Shown here: positions 35,373-43,369 of the stretch, in pieces | Layout of the letters: the number at the start of each line of letters is the position of its first letter | Numbering within the stretch: position 1 is the first letter of the stretch | Origin: Petrimonas sulfuriphila | GTDB lineage: Bacteria; Bacteroidota; Bacteroidia; Bacteroidales; Dysgonomonadaceae | DNA length: 64,000 bases | Direction: 5' to 3' (one strand) | Assembly (NCBI RefSeq): GCF_051201015.1 | Contig: NZ_JBPEHI010000019.1 | Program-made: the position numbers and the translations under genes | Notes under the pieces: generated by a model | Told to the model about the DNA's origin: nothing | Seen by the model: the letters and a program-made list of their open reading frames with translations, nothing else | The model's database searches: none

Positions 35373-36377
35373 ATGATTAAAGTAGGTATCAACGGATTCG
35401 GACGTATCGGACGTTTGGTTTTCCGGGCAGCTCAAACAAGAGATGACATTCAGGTGGTAGGAATCAACGATTTGCTTGATGTAAATTACATCGCATATAT
35501 GTTGAAATACGATACTATTCACGGCCAGTTCACCGGAACGATTGATGTGAAAGACGGCCATTTGGTGGTAAACGGAAAAACCATCCGCGTAACAGCTGAA
35601 AAAAACCCGGCTGATTTGAAATGGGGAGAAGTTGGTGCGGATTACGTTGTTGAATCTACCGGTTTATTCCTTTCTAAAGACAAAGCTCAGGGCCATATTG
35701 ATGCAGGTGCAAAATATGTGGTTATGTCGGCTCCTTCTAAAGACGACACACGCATGTATGTATGTGGCGTTAACGAAAACACCTACACCAAAGGTGAGCA
35801 GTTTGTGTCAAACGCTTCATGTACGACCAACTGTCTGGCTCCTATCACTAAAGTACTGAACGACAAATTCGGCGTTCTCGAAGGTTTGATGACTACCGTT
35901 CACTCTACAACAGCCACTCAAAAGACTGTTGACGGCCCATCCGCTAAAGACTGGAGAGGCGGCCGCGCAGCATCGGGCAATATCATCCCATCTTCCACAG
36001 GAGCAGCCAAAGCAGTAGGAAAAGTTATTCCCGAACTGAACGGAAAACTGACCGGTATGAGCATGCGCGTTCCTACCCTGAACGTTTCTGTAGTTGACCT
36101 GACTGTACGTCTGGCAAAAGAAACATCTTACGCAGAAATCTGCGCTGCTATGAAAGAAGCTTCAGAAGGTGAATTAAAAGGCATCCTCGGTTACACTAGT
36201 GACGACGTGGTTTCTTCCGATTTTATCGGTGATGCACGCACGTCAATCTTTGACGAAAAAGCAGGTATCCAACTAAGCCCGACTTTCGTTAAAGTGATCA
36301 GCTGGTATGACAACGAGTGGGGTTACTCAAACAAAGTACTCGACCTGGTTGCCCATATGGCAAAAGTAAACGGATAA
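35373..36377 (+). CDS. gap: Glyceraldehyde-3-phosphate dehydrogenase, type I
   Basis: A 334-aa GAPDH, NAD-dependent glycolytic enzyme. The N-terminal Rossmann motif is IKVGINGFGRIGRLVF, the active-site Cys lies in SNASCTTNCLAP (about residue 152), and the catalytic His is in TTVHSTTATQKTVDGPS. Length is normal. TATTTTTG at 35305-35312 is the likely -7 box, with a weak TTTC 20 nt upstream. A hairpin ends the gene. Confidence 0.97.
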   Translation: MIKVGINGFGRIGRLVFRAAQTRDDIQVVGINDLLDVNYIAYMLKYDTIHGQFTGTIDVKDGHLVVNGKTIRVTAEKNPADLKWGEVGADYVVESTGLFLSKDKAQGHIDAGAKYVVMSAPSKDDTRMYVCGVNENTYTKGEQFVSNASCTTNCLAPITKVLNDKFGVLEGLMTTVHSTTATQKTVDGPSAKDWRGGRAASGNIIPSSTGAAKAVGKVIPELNGKLTGMSMRVPTLNVSVVDLTVRLAKETSYAEICAAMKEASEGELKGILGYTSDDVVSSDFIGDARTSIFDEKAGIQLSPTFVKVISWYDNEWGYSNKVLDLVAHMAKVNG

Positions 36378-36397
36378 TCGTTTATTAACACATACGC

Positions 36398-36432
36398 AAA
36401 AAGCGCTACCCGCAAAGGTGGTGCTTTTTTTG
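36398..36432 (+). terminator. Terminator after gap
   Basis: AAAAAGCGCTACC pairs with GGTGGTGCTTTTT using two G-U pairs, 6-nt loop, then a T-run. Confidence 0.75.
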
Positions 36433-36504
36433 TTGCCGTTTCACAAAAAAGAAAGGCCGGCCGGAGTATTCCGATCAGCCTTTTTACCTCTTTTCCGGTA
36501 TATG

Positions 36505-36672
36505 TTAAGCCGGATGAATTGCTTCTGTAGGGCAAACTTCTGCACAAGTACCGCAATCGGTACAAACATCGGGATCAATCACGTAGATATCACCTTCAGA
36601 GATTGCCTCAACCGGGCATTCATCTATACAGGTTCCACAAGCAATACAATCTTCATTAATTACGTAAGCCAT
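36505..36672 (-). CDS. 2[4Fe-4S] ferredoxin
   Basis: A 55-aa clostridial-type ferredoxin, too short for many gene finders. Two CxxCxxCxxxCP clusters are seen: CIACGTCIDECP (residues 9-20) and CTDCGTCAEVCP (37-48), each followed by VEAI/TEAI. It carries two [4Fe-4S] clusters as a low-potential electron carrier for pyruvate:ferredoxin oxidoreductase and similar enzymes. It is monocistronic; a TATCTTTG box at 36730-36737 on this strand is a candidate -7 element. Confidence 0.95.
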   Translation of the reverse strand: MAYVINEDCIACGTCIDECPVEAISEGDIYVIDPDVCTDCGTCAEVCPTEAIHPA

Positions 36673-36961
36673 AATAAATAATTTGTTAGTTAATGTTGTG
36701 TGATTATTTTATTTCCATAAAATTCTGCACAAAGATACATAGTTTTTTAAAAACAAGAAACTTTGTTTTGCACTTAGTTTGGGACAAATATTTGTTCTTT
36801 TTATGGTTCAAATCAAAAAAACAAGCTATCTAGCTGATTATCTATATCTTTATCGTTACTAACGAGGTGCTATTTTTACGATTTCTAAATAAGATATAAT
36901 CCCGGGGAGATTTTTTTCATTCCGTTTATAATAACCTTGCTTTAAAATCGTTTAAATTGTA

Positions 36962-37666
36962 ATGAGAAAGATATTCCTTCTGGTTATTGTGCTTTCGGCC
37001 TTGTCTGACCCAACATACGGGCAACAACAGAAACTGCAGAACCGGCCATACGCCGACCATAAGATCTTTCACCTGGGATTTACGATAGGGGTGCATACGC
37101 AAGACCTGATGCTGACACAATCGGGACACACGGATGAAAACGGCGAGGTATGGTTTTCAGAAATCCCGTCCTATTCACCGGGATTTAGCGTGGGAATCAT
37201 TACCGATTTGTACCTGAACCGTTTTATGAACCTGCGGGCAATCCCCACATTGCATCTGGGAAGCAAGAATCTTGTATTTAAGGAACAGGCTTCGGGCGAA
37301 ACGTTTAAAACAGGCTTAAGGAACAATTATGTTACCCTGCCCCTGCAGGTGAAACTGGTGTCCACCCGCATTAACAATTACCGACCTTACCTTGTGGCGG
37401 GAACCTACGGCAGTATCGAGCTGGCCTCGCGAAAAAATCAACCAATCTTACTGAAACCCTACGATTACGGAGTTGAAATCGGTATAGGTTGCGATTTTTA
37501 TTTGCCTTACTTCAACCTTTGCCCCGAGCTCAAATTCTGTTTCGGACTGAACGACATGCTCGAAAAGGACCGATCCGACCTGATGGACAAGGAATTGATA
37601 AAATACCCGCTTTCACTGGCCAGAGCCACGCAACGGATGATCGTAATGAGTTTTAATTTTGAGTGA
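36962..37666 (+). CDS. porT: PorT-family outer-membrane protein
   Basis: A 234-aa protein with signal peptide (ending DPTYGQ) and an eight-strand-type beta-barrel pattern: FHLGFTIGVHTQDL, YSPGFSVGIITDLYLNRFM, NNYVTLPLQVKLVS and a final IVMSFNFE with terminal aromatic. It matches PorT, a barrel required for the type IX secretion system in Porphyromonas; close homologues also occur in species with no complete system. No other T9SS gene is in this window. It converges on and overlaps the glycosyltransferase gene by 14 bp. Confidence 0.85.
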   Translation: MRKIFLLVIVLSALSDPTYGQQQKLQNRPYADHKIFHLGFTIGVHTQDLMLTQSGHTDENGEVWFSEIPSYSPGFSVGIITDLYLNRFMNLRAIPTLHLGSKNLVFKEQASGETFKTGLRNNYVTLPLQVKLVSTRINNYRPYLVAGTYGSIELASRKNQPILLKPYDYGVEIGIGCDFYLPYFNLCPELKFCFGLNDMLEKDRSDLMDKELIKYPLSLARATQRMIVMSFNFE

Positions 37667-38690
37667 CAGGAGTGAGTGGTAAGTCGCTATACGTTTTCTT
37701 TCTCTTCACGTAATAATTCCACAAGATACTGCCTTTGAACTTTGTAGGAATATCGGTAACCAATCTTTGTTTTAAATTTTCGCGGCGATCGTGCCGGAAA
37801 CCGGGCATCATCCTGAAGAAGTCCCTGTGTGCTTCAATAACCGATTTAGCATTGTCGAACTTTCCCATAGATAATAAATGCAAAAAAGCCAACGCATCTA
37901 AAATCAACCGGACGGTAAAAACAACAAGCAGGCTCCTTATGCGGGCATTCTTGTACAACATCAACAAGTTGTTCCGGAAATTAAGGTAGGTTTTTCTCGG
38001 GTTCTCTTTCTCCAGCGATGCAGCACCCACATGATAAACCACCGATTGCGGCAGGCATTCGATTCTTTTTCCACGCGCATTCAGCCGCCAGCAAAGATCG
38101 ATCTCTTCCATGTGCGCGAAAAACCGCGCATCGAGGCCACCTGCTTCGAAATAATCTTTCCGGCGGATACACAGGCAGGCTCCGGTGGCCCAAAACACCG
38201 GGATTACCGTATCGTACTGGCCCCTATCCTGCTCCACGTTGTCGAGGATCCTTCCCCGGCAAAAAGGATAACCGAACCTGTCCAGAAAACCGCCGCAAGC
38301 GCCGGCATATTCAAACCCGGTCTTGTTTCTTTGTGCCAGGATCTTGGGTTGGAGGGCAGAGACACCGGGGTGCTCATCCAGGTAGCTGATCATGGTTGAA
38401 AGCCAGTTTTCGGTAGTTTCTACGTCGGAATTCAGCAATACCACGTATTCCGCGTCAACCTGCCGCAATGCCTTGTTATACCCTTCCGCAAAGCCGTAAT
38501 TCTTATCGAGGACAATGAGTGGCACCTGCGGGAAACGGGTGTTTAGAAAATCAACCGAATCGTCGGAAGAGCCATTGTCGGCAACAACCACTTCGGTTTG
38601 GTGATCCAACGTGTGTTGCAACACCACCGGCAGGAACCGCTCCAGTAATTTGCGTCCGTTCCAGTTCAATATCACTACCGATGTCTTCAT
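37653..38690 (-). CDS. Family 2 glycosyltransferase
   Basis: A GT-A fold glycosyltransferase. The ATG at 38690 (MKTSVVILNWNG) is preferred over 38717 because the family starts exactly there and it overlaps the upstream gene by 4 bp (ATGA). Motifs include VVVADNGSSDDS (nucleotide site), YVVLLNSDVETT (DXD-like) and FFAHMEEIDLCWR (acidic base region). A C-terminal hydrophobic stretch (LLVVFTVRLILDALAFLHLL) suggests membrane association. With the upstream acyltransferase it probably serves lipopolysaccharide or surface-glycan assembly. Confidence 0.92.
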   Translation of the reverse strand: MKTSVVILNWNGRKLLERFLPVVLQHTLDHQTEVVVADNGSSDDSVDFLNTRFPQVPLIVLDKNYGFAEGYNKALRQVDAEYVVLLNSDVETTENWLSTMISYLDEHPGVSALQPKILAQRNKTGFEYAGACGGFLDRFGYPFCRGRILDNVEQDRGQYDTVIPVFWATGACLCIRRKDYFEAGGLDARFFAHMEEIDLCWRLNARGKRIECLPQSVVYHVGAASLEKENPRKTYLNFRNNLLMLYKNARIRSLLVVFTVRLILDALAFLHLLSMGKFDNAKSVIEAHRDFFRMMPGFRHDRRENLKQRLVTDIPTKFKGSILWNYYVKRKKTYSDLPLTPVTQN

Positions 38691-39589
38691 GCTTCTTGCT
38701 TTTTCGACCGGGACCATTTATTATGCGACCATAAATAATATGCCGGATCGTTCAATATCGTTTCTTCCAGTTTCCGGGTATATTTCTCCGTTACAGTAAA
38801 TTCTTCCTCGGCGCTTGCATCTGCCGTGATTACCGAAAAATTCCCCACATAATGCCCTCGTTCCACCTTTTTGATGTCGAGGTAGACCACTGCCAACCCT
38901 AGTTGGCGGGCAATTCGTTCCATACCGGTCTGCAACAACGTATCCTGATTTAAAAATGTAGCCCAGTATTCGTTGTTGTGTTTTCGCGGCCGTTGATCCG
39001 TTAAAAATCCGATAACCATAGCCTGACACTCATTTCTCTTGCGAATGATGGTTCGGTAGGCCGTCTTCATCTCAATGGATAGAGGATTGAACCGGGAGCG
39101 GATCTTCAGAAAAAGCTCATCAAAAGCTTTTGACTTCAGGGTCTTGTACACCTGTCCCGGCTCTACTCCGGGCAACAGATACAACGCTATTGAGGGCACC
39201 CACTCCCAATTTCCGTAATGCCCCAAGCTTAATAGGCAGGTATTCCCGTCTTTGGTGAGCCGGTTGACAATCTCAGGGTTCTTAAAAACCATGCGCTTGC
39301 GAATTTCTTTTTCGGAGATACGCAAGGTTTTTACAGTTTCCACAAAGTAATCACACAGGTGTCGGTAAAATTTCTTCTCGATCTGCAGTATCTCTTCCTC
39401 TTTCTTTCGAGGAAAGGAACGCAGAAGGTTTTTTCGGACAATCTTTCTCCGGTAACCGACCAGATAATACACCACTATATAGAGGACATCGGAAAGGATA
39501 TACAATACCCGGAACGGAAGCATTGCCATAAGGTACGTTGCGCCGTAGAGTGGGTAAAACCCGATTCCTTTTCTGTTTTTCCCGGTCAT
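38687..39589 (-). CDS. Lipid A biosynthesis (LpxL/HtrB-like) acyltransferase
   Basis: A 300-aa inner-membrane acyltransferase. The catalytic HX4E motif is seen in LSLGHYGNWEW (about residue 117), with FLTDQRPRKHNNEYWATFLN as the second conserved block. An N-terminal hydrophobic segment anchors it. The family adds secondary acyl chains to lipid A. It lies 11 bp after mtaB and overlaps the glycosyltransferase ATG by 4 bp, so the three genes form one operon. Confidence 0.9.
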   Translation of the reverse strand: MTGKNRKGIGFYPLYGATYLMAMLPFRVLYILSDVLYIVVYYLVGYRRKIVRKNLLRSFPRKKEEEILQIEKKFYRHLCDYFVETVKTLRISEKEIRKRMVFKNPEIVNRLTKDGNTCLLSLGHYGNWEWVPSIALYLLPGVEPGQVYKTLKSKAFDELFLKIRSRFNPLSIEMKTAYRTIIRKRNECQAMVIGFLTDQRPRKHNNEYWATFLNQDTLLQTGMERIARQLGLAVVYLDIKKVERGHYVGNFSVITADASAEEEFTVTEKYTRKLEETILNDPAYYLWSHNKWSRSKKQEA

Positions 39590-39600
39590 CCTTTTGCGTA

Positions 39601-40920
39601 TTATTCTCCAAAAACAGCCTCCATAGCCATTTCGTCTTCGTTATACTCTCCTATTTTCACACCGGTTATCTTATTTACGAGCAACGGGTTATAATCCGCA
39701 TACAACCTCACGTAATTCTCAGTGAATCCGTGCATCCTATTTCCGTGTCGCGTGTGTTCGAAAAGCACTTTTCTGAAACCGTCCTTTTGTGATTCGTAGA
39801 AACTACGCAACTTACGGTCGGAGATGTCGTGCAGTTCCTTGCTCCGGTTGTGTTTGGTGCGCGGGTCTACGACGTGCCCAATTTCCAGGGCCTGCGTTCC
39901 GGAACGTTCGGAATAAGTAAAGACGTGCAGCTGTGAGAAGTCGATCGACTCAATAAAATCCCGGCCTTCCTCGAAATACGCGTCCGTTTCACCGCGAAGC
40001 CCCACAATCACATCCACACCGATGAACGCGTGCGGCATGGCAGATTTTATTCTTTCCACCTTGCGACGGAACAATGCCGTGTCGTATTTTCTTTTCATCA
40101 GTTTCAAAACGGCATCGCTGCCAGCTTGCAGCGGAGTGTGGAAATGGGGTGCGAACCGTTTTGAGCCCGCCACAAAATCAATAATCTCATCCGTCAACAG
40201 ATTGGGCTCGATGGACGAGATGCGAAACCGTTCGATGCCTTCCACTTCATCCAAGGCTTTTATCAAATCGAAAAATGTTTCACCGGTAGTATGTCCGAAG
40301 TCTCCGATATTAACACCGGTAAGCACGATCTCCTTTCCTCCCTGTACCACCACATCCTGTGCCTGTTTAACCAGATCGGCAATGGAGCCGTTGCGGCTCC
40401 TTCCCCTAGCGTAAGGGATGGTGCAAAATGAACAGAAGTAATCGCATCCGTCCTGTACCTTCAAGAAATACCGCGTGCGGTCGTCGGCAGAGCAAGAGGG
40501 AACAAAAGTCCTGATTCTATGCGTTTTAGACGTAACAACTTCTCCCTTGTCTTTTTTCTTCAAATCATCCAGATAACGGATAACATCCAGCTTCTGTTCC
40601 GACCCCAACACCAAATCCACACCGTCGATGGAGGCAACTTCATCGGGTTTGAGCTGGGCGTAACAACCGGTAACCACTACAAATGCGCCGGGATGGCTTT
40701 GAATCATTCTCCGAATGGCCTGACGCCCTTTCTTGTCGGCCAGTTCCGTAACGGAACAGGTATTTATGACACAAATATCAGCCTTCTGCCCTTTCCGGGC
40801 ACGCAATACTCCGGCATGAAGCAATTGCTTGCCGATAGCAGACGTTTCCGCAAAATTCAGTTTGCAACCCAATGTATAATATGCAGCCGTTTTATTTTCA
40901 AAAACAGTTTGATCGATCAT
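39601..40920 (-). CDS. mtaB: tRNA t6A37 methylthiotransferase MtaB
   Basis: A 439-aa radical SAM methylthiotransferase that converts t6A37 to ms2t6A37 in tRNA. The N-terminal UPF0004 domain begins AAYYTLGCKLNFAET with cluster cysteines (Cys in GCK, ICVINTCSV and VTGCYAQ). The radical SAM CxxxCxxC is CDYFCSFC in QDGCDYFCSFCTIPYARG, and a C-terminal TRAM domain is present. The GCK(L)N start separates MtaB from MiaB. Its substrate modification is made by TsaD, also in this window. Confidence 0.94.
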   Translation of the reverse strand: MIDQTVFENKTAAYYTLGCKLNFAETSAIGKQLLHAGVLRARKGQKADICVINTCSVTELADKKGRQAIRRMIQSHPGAFVVVTGCYAQLKPDEVASIDGVDLVLGSEQKLDVIRYLDDLKKKDKGEVVTSKTHRIRTFVPSCSADDRTRYFLKVQDGCDYFCSFCTIPYARGRSRNGSIADLVKQAQDVVVQGGKEIVLTGVNIGDFGHTTGETFFDLIKALDEVEGIERFRISSIEPNLLTDEIIDFVAGSKRFAPHFHTPLQAGSDAVLKLMKRKYDTALFRRKVERIKSAMPHAFIGVDVIVGLRGETDAYFEEGRDFIESIDFSQLHVFTYSERSGTQALEIGHVVDPRTKHNRSKELHDISDRKLRSFYESQKDGFRKVLFEHTRHGNRMHGFTENYVRLYADYNPLLVNKITGVKIGEYNEDEMAMEAVFGE

Positions 40921-41081
40921 GAATAGAAATGTTTAAGTTTCGCTCGTGTTTATTGCCAATGTACAACTTTAAACGATTTATCTGTTATCGTAACACACGC
41001 GAATATTGAATATTTATATAAAAAGCCTCGTTTCCAAACCGCAAAAATACAAAATTTGCCTCAATTTAGCGGTAGTATTTC

Positions 41082-41112
41082 TTTGTCAATCTATAAATTC
41101 GTATTATTTTTG
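41082..41112 (+). promoter_or_regulatory. Predicted promoter of the AMP-forming acyl-CoA ligase gene
   Basis: TTTG (41082-41085), 19-nt spacer, TATTTTTG (41105-41112); the ATG is 29 bp downstream. Excellent consensus match. Confidence 0.6.
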
Positions 41113-41141
41113 CACACAACTTAAATATTTGTGCAAAAATA

Positions 41142-42788
41142 ATGATACAACAGAACTTCATAAAGATTTACGAAGAAAGTTTTAAGACGAACTGGGAATT
41201 ACCTGCGCTGTCCAACTACAAAGACCAGGAGACTTTATCCTACGGCCAATTGGCTGAAAAAATTGCACGGATACATATCCTGTTTACAGAGCTTGGAATA
41301 GAAGAAGGGGATAAAGTGGCGTTGATCGGGAAGAACCACACCAGCTGGTCGGTTATCTTTCTGGCTACTTTCACTTATGGAGCTGTCATCGTACCTATTT
41401 TGCACGAATTCAATCCCGAGAGCATGGAGCATATCATTGCTCACAGTGAATCGAAATGTATTTTTATTAACGAAAATATTTGGGAGAACCTGGACAAAGG
41501 CAATATTAAGCTTCCTGTTTTTTCGCTTCCATCATTTAACTTGCTTCAAAGCGAAAATAAAAAAACAAGAAATCTTACCGGCAAAATAGATGCTTTTTTT
41601 GCAAAAAAATACCCCGCCGGGTTTCACCCGGAAGATGTTGTTTATGCTGACGTGGACAACGATGATGTTATCTGTCTGAATTACACATCGGGAACCACCG
41701 GGTTTAGCAAAGGGGTCATGCTCACTGCGAATAATTTTGCCGGGAACATCACCTATGCACATACCCTTGAGCTGCTTTTCCCAGGTGAAAGGGATTTGGC
41801 GTTCCTGCCAATGGCTCATGCTTACGGGTGCGCATTCGATTTTCTATATGCCCTTTCTACAGGTGTTCACGTTACGCTCCTTGATATTATTCCTTCGCCG
41901 CAAAATCTTATTAAGGCGTTTCAGGAAATCAAGCCGAACATCATTATTACTGTTCCACTTATTTTCGAAAAAATATACAAAAAGAGGATTCTTCCGATTG
42001 TCGACAAGCCCATCATGAAAACACTGCTCCAAATCCCGGGAATAAACAACATGATCTACAGCAAAATAAGAAAATCGCTCATCGATTCCCTGGGTGGAAA
42101 TTTCAGGGAGGTAATCATTGGCGGAGCAGCTTTGGGAAAGGATATTGAAGCGTTTTTCTACAAAATAAAATTTCCCTTTACCGTAGGTTACGGAATGACA
42201 GAATGTGCCCCACTGATCTCTTACGACCACCACTATGAATTTGTTCCCACCTCCTGCGGTTCTGTTCTGGCGGGCATCATGGAAGCGAGAATTGATTCTC
42301 CCGATCCGGAAAATGTACCGGGAGAGATTCAGGTTCGTGGAGAAAATGTGATGAAGGGTTACTACAAAAACCCGGAAGCCACAAAAGCCGCATTCACCAA
42401 AGACGGATGGCTGAAAACGGGCGATTCCGGCATTATGAGAGGCAGAAGGCTCTTTATTAAAGGGCGCATCAAAACCATGATCCTCGGGCCAAGCGGACAG
42501 AACATCTATCCGGAAGAGATTGAGGCGAAGTTAAACAACCTCCCGTATGTAGCAGAAAGCCTCGTCGTTGAAAGAGAAAACAAACTGGTGGCGTTGGTTT
42601 ATCCCGACTTTGCCGCCTTGGAAGCGAGCGGCCTTACTGCCGGTCAACTGCCGCAGATCATGGATGATAACAAAGGTGTTTTAAACAAACAGGTGGCCAA
42701 TTACGAGAGGATCAGCTCTCTGATAATAGTTGAAAAAGAGTTTGAGAAAACTCCGAAAAAAAGCATTAAACGGTTTTTATATAACTGA
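41142..42788 (+). CDS. AMP-dependent (long-chain) acyl-CoA synthetase
   Basis: A 548-aa adenylate-forming enzyme (ANL family). The ATP-binding motif is LNYTSGTTGFSKGVML (about residues 178-193), the second motif YGMTECAPL (about 350-358), and the hinge/DGWLKTGDSG block with GRIKTMILGPSGQNIYPEEI are all present. It activates a carboxylic acid as acyl-AMP and passes it to CoA; long-chain fatty acids are likely given the FadD-like layout. It is monocistronic with its own strong-looking promoter. Confidence 0.92.
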   Translation: MIQQNFIKIYEESFKTNWELPALSNYKDQETLSYGQLAEKIARIHILFTELGIEEGDKVALIGKNHTSWSVIFLATFTYGAVIVPILHEFNPESMEHIIAHSESKCIFINENIWENLDKGNIKLPVFSLPSFNLLQSENKKTRNLTGKIDAFFAKKYPAGFHPEDVVYADVDNDDVICLNYTSGTTGFSKGVMLTANNFAGNITYAHTLELLFPGERDLAFLPMAHAYGCAFDFLYALSTGVHVTLLDIIPSPQNLIKAFQEIKPNIIITVPLIFEKIYKKRILPIVDKPIMKTLLQIPGINNMIYSKIRKSLIDSLGGNFREVIIGGAALGKDIEAFFYKIKFPFTVGYGMTECAPLISYDHHYEFVPTSCGSVLAGIMEARIDSPDPENVPGEIQVRGENVMKGYYKNPEATKAAFTKDGWLKTGDSGIMRGRRLFIKGRIKTMILGPSGQNIYPEEIEAKLNNLPYVAESLVVERENKLVALVYPDFAALEASGLTAGQLPQIMDDNKGVLNKQVANYERISSLIIVEKEFEKTPKKSIKRFLYN

Positions 42789-42944
42789 GAAACTGTTGCT
42801 TCCAAAAAGCCTGCTGTTACGTGAAAACCGCATCTGGAAAGGACTGTTCACGCCACGCAGGAAAAAGGACTGGAGCCTCATAACCATTGAACAAAACCGA
42901 CCGACGATTTTTAATATTATTTAACTATACTTTTTTCGATAAAC

Positions 42945-42958
42945 ATGTTATATAACAT
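42945..42958. promoter_or_regulatory. 14-bp perfect palindrome upstream of the Ala-rich lipoprotein gene (candidate operator)
   Basis: ATGTTATATAACAT, perfect dyad symmetry, ending 10 bp before the TAACTTTG -7 box at 42969-42976. Its position between the expected -33 and -7 elements is where a repressor would block RNA polymerase. No regulator is assigned. Confidence 0.45.
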
Positions 42959-42968
42959 AAAAACAATA

Positions 42969-42976
42969 TAACTTTG
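42969..42976 (+). promoter_or_regulatory. Predicted -7 box of the Ala-rich lipoprotein gene
   Basis: TAACTTTG matches TAnnTTTG, 51 bp before the ATG. The -33 region lacks a clear TTTG and instead overlaps the palindrome at 42945-42958. Confidence 0.5.
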
Positions 42977-43027
42977 CACAGTTTTTTTAAAACCAAGTAT
43001 TATTGATCGTTTAAAATTATTGAAAAA

Positions 43028-43255
43028 ATGAAAAAAGTATTATTATTTGTAGCTTTGGTAGCTACCCTTGGATTTGCCTCTTGCACAAACAAACAAGCTG
43101 AAGCTGAAAAAGCCAGATTAGACAGCCTTGCTGAAGTGGCTAGATTAGATAGCATCGCCGCTGTAGAACAGGCTAAAGCTGACAGCATCGCTGCTGCCGC
43201 TGCCGCTGCTGCTGCCGACACTTTGGTTGAAGCTGCCGCTGCTGCCGTTAAGTAA
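43028..43255 (+). CDS. Small Ala-rich lipoprotein
   Basis: A 75-aa lipoprotein: signal peptide with lipobox GFASC (Cys19), so the mature chain is only about 57 residues. It is helical and very rich in Ala with repeated ARLDSLAEV / ARLDSIAAV / AKADSIAAA units, resembling short coiled-coil lipoproteins such as Lpp, though no C-terminal peptidoglycan-attachment Lys-Arg pair is evident; it ends AAAAVK. It probably sits in the outer membrane. It has its own promoter box and terminator, consistent with an abundant structural protein. Confidence 0.8.
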   Translation: MKKVLLFVALVATLGFASCTNKQAEAEKARLDSLAEVARLDSIAAVEQAKADSIAAAAAAAAADTLVEAAAAAVK

Positions 43256-43279
43256 GAAGGAGTTCGAAAAAATCACCTG

Positions 43280-43308
43280 AAGCCATCCTGAGCGGGATGG
43301 CTTTTTTA
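43280..43308 (+). terminator. Terminator after the Ala-rich lipoprotein gene
   Basis: AAGCCATCC / GGATGGCTT (43280-43288 with 43295-43303), 6-nt loop, then a T-run. Confidence 0.8.
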
Positions 43309-43339
43309 TTTGCAGTTCTCTCAAAACAGCTTAACTTTG
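43309..43339 (+). promoter_or_regulatory. Predicted promoter of the alpha-L-fucosidase gene
   Basis: TTTG (43309-43312), 19-nt spacer, TAACTTTG (43332-43339). It lies directly after the preceding terminator and inside a longer in-frame extension, so it supports the ATG at 43370. Confidence 0.6.
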
Positions 43340-43369
43340 TGGATATTTCAAAAAACGGATTATACAGAT

